A stretch of DNA of 36,396 bases, from NCBI GenBank assembly GCA_005787565.1, contig SYAP01000246.1, positions 1-36,396 of the forward strand, read 5' to 3'. A program made the translations under genes and the position numbers. This document shows positions 8,619-15,279 of the stretch, one piece after another. Each line of letters starts with the position of its first letter. Position 1 is the stretch's first letter. A model generated the notes under the pieces. It was not told the origin of the DNA. It saw only the letters and a program-made list of their open reading frames with translations, and made no database searches. This stretch comes from Verrucomicrobiaceae bacterium. Lineage in GTDB: Bacteria > Verrucomicrobiota > Verrucomicrobiia > Verrucomicrobiales > Akkermansiaceae.

Positions 8619-9503
8619 TCAAGCGGAACGCTTCCAGATTGGCGGAACAATCTTCCCCTGCCTCACAACCTTCACCAACAGAAAAATCCCCGTGCCCGTG
8701 CAAAGAACCAGCGCAATCACCGATGACTCCACCCCAAAGTTGCCTCCCGTCAGAAACTGCGGCCCGTTGACCGTGGACCGGATCAGACCCTGCGACGCCA
8801 CGTTGCCAGATACGATCCCCGAGAAAATCGCCGACTGCGTGTAGTTCCAGGCGATATGAAAGCCGATGCTCATCCACAGACGGCGCGTCAACATGTATGC
8901 CGCCGCCAGCAAAATTCCTGCTTCGACCGCGATAAAAAGCGCTCCCTCCATCGTCCCTTCAGGATTGATCAGATGAGTCAAACCGAACACCAGGGAAGAC
9001 ACCACCAAGGCCGCCCAACTGCCAAACCACGACTCCACCGCTCGAAACAAAACACCACGGAATAACAACTCCTCAAAAACCCCGGAACTGATCGCCATCG
9101 CAATCGCCGGAATCATGAAGCGCCAGGAATTCAACCCATCAATGCGGTAAATTCCCAAAGCCATCAGAATCAACTCGCAGGCAGCGTAAAGACCAGCGCC
9201 GATCAGCATTCCCAAGCCCAGCTCCCGCCCCATTCCCGGCACAGCCAACTCAGAAACAGTTCGCTGTTCGATGAACCTTGCATAACCGCAATAAACAGCC
9301 AACCCGGCGATCGCCAATGCCACAATGTGACGAACCGCTTTGAACGGAACCCCAGCATAGCTGGTCATCACATCCGTATTCAATCCCATCATCATCACCA
9401 GGATGTATCCGAGCACCAATATGCGCGCGACCGGCGAAGAAAATATGCGCCGCACCAAACCAGACGGAACACCGGAAGATTCATTCATCGGGACTTCATT
9501 CAT
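8619..9503 (-). CDS. CPBP family intramembrane metalloprotease
   Basis: A 294-residue membrane protein of the CPBP (CAAX protease and bacteriocin-processing, Abi/Rce1) family, which are glutamate/histidine metal-dependent intramembrane proteases. About seven to eight hydrophobic segments are visible. The three family motifs are intact: EELLFRG (E144, E145, R149), FGLTH (H177) and IGFHIAWN (H216, N220). Bacterial members process bacteriocins, confer self-immunity or handle membrane anchors; nothing nearby tells which. The start at 9503 (MNEVPMNESS) is the longest; the ATG five codons later at 9488 is equally possible because no clear ribosome binding site marks either. The gene stands at the edge of an accessory stretch that includes an Imm26-like immunity gene, although the two are 2 kb apart and not obviously linked. 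Confidence 0.88.
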   Translation of the reverse strand: MNEVPMNESSGVPSGLVRRIFSSPVARILVLGYILVMMMGLNTDVMTSYAGVPFKAVRHIVALAIAGLAVYCGYARFIEQRTVSELAVPGMGRELGLGMLIGAGLYAACELILMALGIYRIDGLNSWRFMIPAIAMAISSGVFEELLFRGVLFRAVESWFGSWAALVVSSLVFGLTHLINPEGTMEGALFIAVEAGILLAAAYMLTRRLWMSIGFHIAWNYTQSAIFSGIVSGNVASQGLIRSTVNGPQFLTGGNFGVESSVIALVLCTGTGIFLLVKVVRQGKIVPPIWKRSA

Positions 9504-9622
9504 GGCTGTGGATGGAAATGACGGATCATCAGATTGAACATATCAGGAACTAACAGCTCCTTGGCCAACATCCCAAAGACTGCCAAATCCGCCGCCCAAT
9601 GCAAGCCATGAACCACACCCGT

Positions 9623-9646
9623 GGCTCGGGCATCCTGCCCGTAGCC
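9623..9646. repeat. 'GSGILPV' type hairpin repeat in intergenic DNA
   Basis: The interval 9504-9767 has no gene. It holds a hairpin, GGCT-CGGGC / GCCCG-AGCC with a 5-base loop and one bulged T. Conceptual translation on the plus strand gives RGSGILPV, a peptide that I recall seeing in spurious ORFs across Verrucomicrobiota and Planctomycetota genomes, which marks a dispersed REP-like intergenic repeat. The 70-codon ORF over it is not regarded as a gene. Confidence 0.5.
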
Positions 9647-9767
9647 TCCCTAAGTCCACCATCATCGATCAATTCACCAACCTCCAACTTCATTCCCGAA
9701 GGCAAAGACCCACCCGCCGGACCCAGGCAAACTGCGATCCCAGCCCTAGGTCCCCGTATCGGAAATT

Positions 9768-10361
9768 CTATAACTTCGTGTATGGAGCATGTCGGTAATA
9801 CTTGGGCCTAGAATCAAGCCTGAGATGCAGCCAAGACACACCCAAGCCCGCAGTGCTCAGCCAGAGAGGCGAGCTTGATACCCGTTCCCTCATAGCTCTG
9901 CCAACATGCCCCCAGAAGCCATCGATCTGAGCAACAGGCGCACCACGAATGAAACATGCCAGATGCGTGTAGCAGTTCAGAGCAGCCATGGGAGTTGGAA
10001 CCACCAAATATGCATCTCCACCAAGGTTGGGGAAAACAACTGCATGCTCGCCACGATGAGCCTCAAAATGGGATGAAAATGGCGCAGGATCAGGATTCAA
10101 CCGGGTTAACGCCACACTCTCGACAAGGACACATTCGAAGGGCCTGTCCAAAGTCTGAATGGTGACTGGAGCTGCCTCCCAAAAAAACGCCGGATAAGCA
10201 CTGGCTGCAATGGTCGTGGAAAACCACGAACGGAATTCCGCATCGTCCGCCAGAAGTGAAATCACGTCAGCACAGGACAAAACACGCTTTCGATGAATGC
10301 GGAGTCGGGTGGTGCGCTCCGCCAAATGCTCTTCGGATACCGTCCATCTGGATTCTTGCAT
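9768..10361 (-). CDS. DUF6940-like conserved protein
   Basis: This is a soluble 197-residue protein. The strong, unusual C-terminal signature WLSTAGLGVSWLHLRLDSRPKYYRHAPY, together with PAFFWEAAPVT, RPFECVLVES and VVFPNLGGDAYLVVP, matches a family that I recall as DUF6940, found in scattered bacteria and some fungi, with no known function. The start at 10361 (MQESRWTVSEEH) is chosen because the WTV-x-EE region is where family members usually begin; the ORF extends upstream to 10433. With the chosen start it overlaps the 3' end of the next gene by 95 bases in another frame, which is unusual and suggests that the upstream gene's end has been altered. The many conserved His, Arg and Tyr residues hint at an enzyme or binding protein, but that is inference. 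Confidence 0.75.
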   Translation of the reverse strand: MQESRWTVSEEHLAERTTRLRIHRKRVLSCADVISLLADDAEFRSWFSTTIAASAYPAFFWEAAPVTIQTLDRPFECVLVESVALTRLNPDPAPFSSHFEAHRGEHAVVFPNLGGDAYLVVPTPMAALNCYTHLACFIRGAPVAQIDGFWGHVGRAMRERVSSSPLWLSTAGLGVSWLHLRLDSRPKYYRHAPYTKL

Positions 10362-10761
10362 GAGATTCCGGCTCTGATCTTGCCACCGGCGGAAAAGTGA
10401 ACGACAGGCGATTGGCCGTCCAGACCAAAGCACCTGGGGAATCGATTCGGATCAAACTAATTTCAGAGATCTCGTTAGTGCGGCACTCAGCCCTTCGATC
10501 CTTGGCTAAGAAACCATTAGAAATTCCGCATGAAGGATACAACCGCCAACGCAAAGAAGGCACTAACAAAATCAATCGGATCAGCGGTTTCCATAAAAGA
10601 ACAACAGCAAGAACAATCCCAATCTTGGCTACCAGCAACCAATAGCTTTCCGTGAGCAAATCTGCCAGCGGACTCACGAAAAGGCAGGTAACGATGAATG
10701 CTTTCAACAGAAAGAGCCAAGTAGCATCCCAACCCGAGATGACTGCTGATAAATCATTCAT
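10267..10761 (-). CDS. small membrane protein, possibly with a damaged 3' end
   Basis: A 164-residue protein that I do not recognise. Two hydrophobic segments occupy about residues 14-34 (WLFLLKAFIVTCLFVSPLAD) and 40-67, followed by a soluble tail. The tail from about residue 125 (RSEPESHARIQMDGIRRAF...) is low in hydrophobic pattern and is read from DNA that also encodes the N-terminus of the DUF6940-like protein in another frame. So the original C-terminus may have been lost and replaced by chance sequence. Its ATG overlaps the stop of the preceding gene by four bases (ATGA), a sign of translational coupling. The layout of two membrane helices plus a short cytoplasmic domain recalls the 13704-14111 protein, but I see no convincing sequence match between them. 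Confidence 0.6.
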   Translation of the reverse strand: MNDLSAVISGWDATWLFLLKAFIVTCLFVSPLADLLTESYWLLVAKIGIVLAVVLLWKPLIRLILLVPSLRWRLYPSCGISNGFLAKDRRAECRTNEISEISLIRIDSPGALVWTANRLSFTFPPVARSEPESHARIQMDGIRRAFGGAHHPTPHSSKACFVLC

Positions 10762-11147
10762 TTCTTCGCAACCTTGTGATACGCATGTCCAAGAAGAGCC
10801 GTGATCGCACCAGCGATCACCAATGCATCAGTCCCCTTTAGCAGGGATGCGGCAAACAGTGCCCCTAACGTGCTATCAAGCCTCCCTGCACCATCAATCA
10901 GAATGGCCCCAAGGACAAAGTGGGCGGTTAATGCACCAAAAAACACCCACCACCCCAGAGCCGCCACAGACATCGGCCCTTGCGGAAGGTTCTCCTGGTC
11001 AGAACTCAGTTCACCTTCAATTTCGTCTGATTCAATGAGAATTGAAGGATTCTCGATGAATTCAGCGATCGTCACAGCATGCGTCGCCTTGCCAAGAGGA
11101 CAAACCAACCAATCTCCGGAAATCCGCCCGCATTGCACATCACTCAT
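10758..11147 (-). CDS. small membrane protein of unknown function
   Basis: About 129 residues from the ATG at 11147 (MSDVQCGRISGDW); an earlier ATG at 11213 would add 22 residues without an obvious signal and is less likely. The first 60 residues are polar and acidic (IESDEIEGELSSDQE), followed by two hydrophobic stretches (ALGWWVFFGALTAHFVLGAILI and a GALFAASLLKGTDALVIAGAI-like pair) and a basic end HAYHKVAKK. I do not recognise a family. It is the first gene of a probable three-gene unit reading leftwards: it overlaps the next membrane protein by four bases, which in turn overlaps the DUF6940-like gene. The codon use is less GC-rich than in the flanking housekeeping genes, which suggests recent acquisition. 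Confidence 0.6.
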   Translation of the reverse strand: MSDVQCGRISGDWLVCPLGKATHAVTIAEFIENPSILIESDEIEGELSSDQENLPQGPMSVAALGWWVFFGALTAHFVLGAILIDGAGRLDSTLGALFAASLLKGTDALVIAGAITALLGHAYHKVAKK

Positions 11148-11338
11148 GATCCGAGCTTCGGTAAAATCAGTTTTCCAAAAAAGGGAACTTGGGGATTTGA
11201 CGGAAAATTGCATAATTTTTCAGAGCATTGAGTCGTCCTGCAATTGCCCGAAAAAGAGGATCCGAAATTGGGTTGATGGCAGGATGATCATCGCGAATGC
11301 AATCGGTGACAAGACTGATTCCGAGGTCGATCCTCTTC

Positions 11339-11977
11339 TCAGGATTTCTTCCGACGAGCTCCAGCCGACTTGGATCGCCGTCCTTCGTACCACTCCTTCG
11401 CCACCTTCGCCTCGACCTGTTGAAGATCCGCCGGCCTCTTCATCCCCAGTGCGTCCAAAAGACTGTTGTGATCGGCGCGACGCAGGATTCGATCTGACTT
11501 CCCATCGAGGAAAACGGCTTCCGCCAGCTTCCTGAAGCTACCTTGATCCTCCCAAAGATTCTTCACCGGAAGTGTCCGGAACTCTTCATCGGTCGCCTTC
11601 CGGGTCTCTTCATATCCGATCATCACCTCCCCGTTCAAAACGCTGGTGAGGATTGGCGGAATCACAAGGCCGTCCACTTCAAGTGGCAAATGGCCAAGCA
11701 TCATCGAAAGGGATGGCGCGAGGGATCGAATATCGAAATTCCCTTGCCACAACACCTCAGCGCCCGCAATCGAGTGAACGGTTGGCTTGGTGGAATCATG
11801 CCATGCAAGCAGCCCACCCCAAATGAAAAAGCGGCTTCTTCTTCCTTCCCCCCCGACCGATAGAATGCGCCCACACGAATAGGTTCCATCCCTGAGTGGA
11901 ATGTCCCAAATCATTCCGGGCAGTAAATTGGAATTGGATTTCGGAAAAAACGGATAGGTTGGAGTTCTTGTTGCCAT
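11339..11977 (-). CDS. Imm26-like immunity protein
   Basis: This is a 212-residue soluble protein. The N-terminus NSNLLPGMIWDIPLRDGTYSCGRIL matches the start of the immunity protein 26 (Imm26) family, whose members typically begin with 'G-x-(V/I)-x-x-IPL-x-(D/N)G-x-(Y/F)-x-x-G-(R/Q)(V/I)'. Imm26 proteins are predicted cytoplasmic antidotes to polymorphic toxins, and many occur as orphans that may protect against rivals. The C-terminal tail is Lys/Arg-rich (RRSKSAGARRKKS). No toxin gene, Rhs repeat or VgrG lies in the window, so this copy is an orphan. An AGGC stretch sits upstream of the ATG at 11977 as a possible weak ribosome binding site. The assignment is from sequence memory and moderate. 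Confidence 0.65.
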   Translation of the reverse strand: MATRTPTYPFFPKSNSNLLPGMIWDIPLRDGTYSCGRILSVGGEGRRSRFFIWGGLLAWHDSTKPTVHSIAGAEVLWQGNFDIRSLAPSLSMMLGHLPLEVDGLVIPPILTSVLNGEVMIGYEETRKATDEEFRTLPVKNLWEDQGSFRKLAEAVFLDGKSDRILRRADHNSLLDALGMKRPADLQQVEAKVAKEWYEGRRSKSAGARRKKS

Positions 11978-12346
11978 TTTTCTGCCTGAAAGCTGAATTC
12001 TCTCGAACCCGCCAGGTTCTATCCAGCGAATTTACGCTGGAAGAATTCACTCTAGGCCTTCGGAAGACAAGTTCCGTTTCGGGTAGAAGAACTGACATCA
12101 AGCACCAGCCCATGGAGCTGGAACCTGAGGAATTGTTAAAATGGCCTGAATCTTGAATCGAGCATATTGCCCGAAAACCGTCTGGATCAATCATGACCTG
12201 TCAATCCTCCCAGCAAGCCAGAGTCCCCACCAAACATGCGCCTTGTCAGCCCGGTTTCGATTCGTCCTGGCCTGACCGGATGCGGCAAGCTAAATTCGTT
12301 AGAGAGCTGATTCATCACAACTCAAAATCCCTCATCCCCAGCATGA
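11978..12346. other. 369-base intergenic stretch without a recognised feature
   Basis: Between the Imm26-like start and the MOSC stop I see no convincing coding frame, tRNA, repeat or terminator. Short frames that run through it overlap the Imm26 gene on either strand and have no coding character. The base composition is closer to even than in neighbouring coding DNA. It should contain the promoter of the Imm26-like gene, but no clear -10/-35 pair could be picked. Confidence 0.5.
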
Positions 12347-12826
12347 CTAAAGCTCGGCTTGTTCTTCGATGATCTCGATTGGATCATCAACCCGAATCAC
12401 CCCCTCCGACAAAATCCGTGCCCGCAAGCCGCCCTTGTGAACCAATCCCCGGAGCGTCTCAGGATAGGAGATCTTCGCTAGATAGGAACACGGCTCACAC
12501 AACCTCACCCCCCGGACCCTAACAGATCCAATCATGAAATCCTTCCACACCAACGCATTCAAATCCACACCACAGGTAACGATGTTTCGACGCGCGTGAA
12601 TCGCCGTAAACTCCAGTTTCGACTCACGTGCAAACGTCTCGATCTTTTCGGACTCGATCAAAGTCAGCTCGAAATCAGGCTTCTGAGGCTGCGGTGAGAA
12701 GGTTCCCCTCCCCCCAAAATAACGATCTCCCACCAATCCCAAGCCAGGCACCGCGACCACCTCCGATCGCGACTCCATCGCGTGATTCGAAGACTCGGCA
12801 ATCAGGATCTGCAAAACAAAGGCCAT
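12347..12826 (-). CDS. MOSC domain protein
   Basis: A 159-residue single-domain MOSC protein (molybdenum cofactor sulfurase C-terminal fold), the family that includes YiiM. These small stand-alone members are predicted to bind a sulfur or molybdenum-cofactor ligand. Visible family features are PGLGLVGDRYFGG (about 27-39), ARRNIVTCGVDLNALVWKDFMIG and the VRLCEPC motif with the candidate sulfur-carrying cysteines C110 and C113, then GLVHKGGLRARIL near the C-terminus. The start at 12826 is preceded by GGAAG with 8 bases spacing, which decides it against the upstream ATGs at 12841 and 12892. The gene ends in TAG. Neighbours give no hint of a partner; molybdenum cofactor genes are not nearby. Confidence 0.88.
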   Translation of the reverse strand: MAFVLQILIAESSNHAMESRSEVVAVPGLGLVGDRYFGGRGTFSPQPQKPDFELTLIESEKIETFARESKLEFTAIHARRNIVTCGVDLNALVWKDFMIGSVRVRGVRLCEPCSYLAKISYPETLRGLVHKGGLRARILSEGVIRVDDPIEIIEEQAEL

Positions 12827-12938
12827 GTGGGTAACTTCCATTCGATGGTGAAATGATCGGCATCGCCCAATGCATCTACTGGCGCGGACCACCGATCCGC
12901 TGGTTCAACGAGGGAGATGATATCAAAGACAGCATTAC

Positions 12939-12958
12939 CATTGGAATTCTTTCCAATG
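12939..12958. other. small perfect hairpin between MOSC and lipoprotein genes
   Basis: CATTGGAA (12939-12946) and TTCCAATG (12951-12958) form an 8-base-pair stem with a 4-base loop, next to an A-rich run at 12960-12968. It lies between two leftward genes. The A-run is on the wrong side for a terminator of the lipoprotein gene, so its role is unclear. Confidence 0.35.
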
Positions 12959-13107
12959 ACTAAAAAAAGATAGATCCGGCCGCATCAACAATCCATCACC
13001 GTCCGGCTCGGGAAGAGGACACACCGCGGATCAATTGTTCCGCACCTGGTAATGGAACATTCATACAATCATCAACGAAAAGCGCAGGGCAGGTCTCGGA
13101 CAAAAGC

Positions 13108-13707
13108 TCAGTGCTTGTCCCTTTCGTCCCAGATGCGGATCTGTTCTTCAGCGGTTCCGGAGCTCATCCCGATCCCGACCTCGTCGCAGAGTCTCGCGAG
13201 TTCGCGGAAATCGTGACGCGCCCACTGCGACTCGCCGACGTCTGGTTGGGCATGGAGATTGATGCAGCCAAAACACACTTCGATGGCCTGGATCAGCGTG
13301 CCAGCGGAATCGTGGAAGAGAAAGAGGTGATGGGGGGTGTAGCAGGCGGCGGGGCCGAATTTGTTGTGGGGACCATACACCGCATCGACCAACCGGAGCA
13401 CTTGCCCGGACGTCAACGTCGCCTCGGCGATTTTCAGTTTTTCGAGAGTTGCCAGATCGAGCTCACCATCCGTGATGAGGGAAAATCCGGACTCCATCGG
13501 CAAATCCGCAGGCCCATCATTCGGCAAGGCGAACCGATAGGCGACAACCCTCGCCGCTTTCAAATCAGCCACCGACGGCACGGACGACAAAATCGGAACC
13601 GTTTCCGCAAGCACCTCCACCGTCACCACCTCAGCCGTGGTCACCTCACGCTTTTCACATCCGCAAAGCAGCAACGCACAAAAAGTCGAGAACAGGAGGG
13701 ATTTCAT
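13108..13707 (-). CDS. putative lipoprotein with conserved Cys motif
   Basis: A 199-residue protein. Starting at the ATG at 13707 gives MKSLLFSTFCALLLCGCEKRE, a lipoprotein signal peptide with a lipobox whose modified cysteine would be C17. This start also overlaps the stop of the upstream gene in an ATGA arrangement, which supports it over the longer ORF from 13746. The mature protein contains CYTPHHLFLFHDSAGT followed by IEVCFGCINLHAQP, a Cys/His pattern that I recall from small hypothetical proteins of Gram-negative bacteria; it could bind a metal, but no function is known. It is translationally coupled to the membrane protein upstream, so the two probably act together. Confidence 0.7.
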   Translation of the reverse strand: MKSLLFSTFCALLLCGCEKREVTTAEVVTVEVLAETVPILSSVPSVADLKAARVVAYRFALPNDGPADLPMESGFSLITDGELDLATLEKLKIAEATLTSGQVLRLVDAVYGPHNKFGPAACYTPHHLFLFHDSAGTLIQAIEVCFGCINLHAQPDVGESQWARHDFRELARLCDEVGIGMSSGTAEEQIRIWDERDKH

Positions 13708-14111
13708 GGCAGAGGAAGTGTCTTCAGCTCCGCGTGCAAGCGGCACCAGGCTTGATCATCAAACTCCGAGTCCCGGATGAGACAGGTCCGAAGTTTTCCG
13801 TCTTCCTGATAACGCAACTCCGCAGAGAAGTCGTTCATCCGACATTCCTCCAAGGATTGGACCAGAATCGAGCTCGAACGCTCACCGCCCCGAATCAAGT
13901 CGATGGTTTCTCCTCCAATCACAACCTCCTCGATGCGACGACTGCGCAATTCCCGGTGGAAGACGAAGAATGCCAATGAATGCACAAAAAACATGAGTCC
14001 CCGTTCCCACTCGCGATCCCACAAGGAGTAGCAGGCGAGCACGAGACTCAACCATCCAGCCCACAAATACCAGTGGTGCCGGATTTTCTTGGAGTTCTCG
14101 ATTCGAATCAT
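13704..14111 (-). CDS. small membrane protein of unknown function
   Basis: A 135-residue protein. Two hydrophobic segments (about residues 15-28, WLSLVLACYSLW, and 37-50, LMFFVHSLAFFVFH) form a hairpin in the membrane, followed by a cytoplasmic domain of about 85 residues with the strand-like pattern EEVVIGGETIDLIRGG and MNDFSAELRYQEDGK. I do not recognise the family. It is coupled to the lipoprotein gene by a 4-base overlap. Directly upstream lies a decayed copy of its 3' half (14153-14326), where MNDFSAEL is repeated almost unchanged, so the gene has been duplicated locally. Confidence 0.65.
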   Translation of the reverse strand: MIRIENSKKIRHHWYLWAGWLSLVLACYSLWDREWERGLMFFVHSLAFFVFHRELRSRRIEEVVIGGETIDLIRGGERSSSILVQSLEECRMNDFSAELRYQEDGKLRTCLIRDSEFDDQAWCRLHAELKTLPLP

Positions 14112-14152
14112 CGGCGGCGTGGTGGCTTCAAAAAGTCACACTCTTGATATTC

Positions 14153-14326
14153 TCAGTCCATCAATACGGACTCGTCGTGGGTCTCTGCCCTGCCTTCATA
14201 TCGATTCTGCCGATAATGCAACTCCGCGGAGAAGTCATTCATCCAACACACCTGATTTCCCTGGATCCGCGATTTCCACTTCCCTCCGGATGCCTCCCGC
14301 CGGAAAATCCCGGCGCTGATTGTCAT
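14153..14326 (-). pseudogene. decayed partial copy of the neighbouring membrane-protein gene
   Basis: A 57-codon frame reading leftwards contains VCWMNDFSAELHYRQNRYEG, closely matching the downstream protein's CRMNDFSAELRYQEDGK. The DNA match is plain: 14213-14240 and 13809-13836 differ at only a few bases (GATAATGCAACTCCGCGGAG versus GATAACGCAACTCCGCAGAG). The match falls off on both sides, the membrane helices are missing, and the frame stops early at 14153. It is best read as a remnant of a tandem duplication; a short expressed paralogue cannot be excluded. Confidence 0.65.
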
Positions 14327-14340
14327 TTTCCAAAGCCTGC

Positions 14341-14784
14341 ATGAATCACACCGAACCCCTTCCTTCCAACACCCTCACACCGCTGGTGCAGCGACGGAGG
14401 TTTCACCGTTGGCTCTTCATCGCGGCGGGGATTTATAACATCTTGTGGGGACTTTACGCGGCGTGGGACCCGCAGTGGCTGTTCCGCTTTGCGGAAATGC
14501 CACCGCTGAACCATGCCCCGATTTTTGCCAGCCTTGGGATGGTGGTCGGGCTTTACGGCATCCTCTATTTCGAAATCGCCCGCGTGCCAGAGCGCGGTTG
14601 GCTGCTGGCGGCGGTCGGACTAACCGGGAAAATCCTCGGGCCCATCGGGCTGTTCGTGCTGATCTGGCAGAGCACCTGGCCTCCTGCGACGATCATTCTT
14701 TGCCTGACGAATGACATCATCTGGTGGATTCCCTTCTCGCTCTATCTGAAAGACTCGTGGCCGCATTTCCGCAGAAGCCTCTGA
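14341..14784 (+). CDS. small four-helix membrane protein of unknown function
   Basis: A 147-residue protein from the ATG at 14341 (MNHTEPLPSN); an in-frame ATG at 14320 would add seven residues. Four hydrophobic segments are visible: about residues 24-40 (WLFIAAGIYNILWGLYAAW), 60-76 (PIFASLGMVVGLYGILYFEIA), 84-105 (GWLLAAVGLTGKILGPIGLFVLI) and 110-130 (ATIILCLTNDIIWWIPFSLYL). The pattern 'IYN(I/L)xWGxxAxxxPxxxF' and 'NDxxWWxPF' recalls a family of small hypothetical membrane proteins in Bacteroidota, Planctomycetota and Verrucomicrobiota. The gene is the only plus-strand gene between 6.1 and 18.5 kb and stands alone. It is strongly G-ending in codon use, unlike the C-ending plus-strand genes at both ends of the window. 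Confidence 0.8.
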   Translation: MNHTEPLPSNTLTPLVQRRRFHRWLFIAAGIYNILWGLYAAWDPQWLFRFAEMPPLNHAPIFASLGMVVGLYGILYFEIARVPERGWLLAAVGLTGKILGPIGLFVLIWQSTWPPATIILCLTNDIIWWIPFSLYLKDSWPHFRRSL

Positions 14785-14796
14785 TCGCCGGATGTT

Positions 14797-15201
14797 CTAA
14801 CGGGACCAGCGGACCGAGAAACCTGGGCGTTGGATGCTGACACCCCAATTGCCATTCCGATACCAAACCGCCGTGTGGCTGCGGGCTGGCGTGTAATAGG
14901 TCGGCCGAACATATCCGCCGTAATAGCGGTATCCGTATCCATAGCCGACGTATCCGGCATCGGACCAACCGTTCCACCAGTCGCCGCTGTTAGGCCGATA
15001 TCGCCGATGCGGGCCGGAGGAGCGATCGGCTTCGCGGAGTTTCCACTGGGGCACGAACGCGGTCTCAGCGGGTGGTGATTTCGGGAGCTGGATGGCTTTT
15101 CCCTTGCTGTCATACCAAGTCTCGGTCTCGGGCGCGGCGAGAAGCGGACTGATGGCCATTCCTAACAAGGCAAACAGGGTGGTGGTGGCTTTCCCGTTCA
15201 T
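14797..15201 (-). CDS. exported Tyr/Gly-rich small protein
   Basis: A 134-residue protein with a signal peptide (MNGKATTTLFALLGMAISPLLAA, cleavage after the Ala pair). The mature protein begins with a charged stretch, ETETWYDSKGKAIQLPK, followed by a low-complexity middle with many aromatic and glycine residues (WWNGWSDAGYVGYGYGYRYYGGYV) and a short C-terminal beta-like end (VSIQRPGFSVRW). It has no cysteine or catalytic motif. Such proteins are usually surface or periplasmic structural proteins; the function is unknown. Its start faces away from the plus-strand membrane-protein gene, whose 3' end lies 12 bases beyond its stop. Confidence 0.75.
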   Translation of the reverse strand: MNGKATTTLFALLGMAISPLLAAPETETWYDSKGKAIQLPKSPPAETAFVPQWKLREADRSSGPHRRYRPNSGDWWNGWSDAGYVGYGYGYRYYGGYVRPTYYTPARSHTAVWYRNGNWGVSIQRPGFSVRWSR

Positions 15202-15279
15202 GAAAACAAATTAGCCCCGCTGAACCCGGGATGCAATGCAAGATCCGGGCGCGGGGCCAAGGGTGAGAAAGCAGTGAAA

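Noticed and set aside
9770..9800. Sequence ATAACTTCGTGTATG resembling half of a loxP site
   Set aside because: It encodes the conserved C-terminus of the DUF6940-like protein (HAPYTKL) on the minus strand; only one arm is similar and there is no inverted partner.
9599..9811. A small plus-strand ORF with GSGILPV
   Set aside because: The peptide marks an intergenic repeat; the rest of the ORF runs antisense into the DUF6940-like gene.
10801..11535. A long plus-strand open frame of 244 codons
   Set aside because: It is antisense to the small membrane-protein and Imm26-like genes and its translation has no domain-like pattern.
12939..12968. Hairpin plus A-run as an intrinsic terminator
   Set aside because: For leftward transcription the T-run would precede the stem and not follow it, so it is listed only as a hairpin.
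13111..13755. A 214-codon plus-strand open frame
   Set aside because: It mirrors the lipoprotein gene on the opposite strand, which has a lipobox and a coupled upstream gene.
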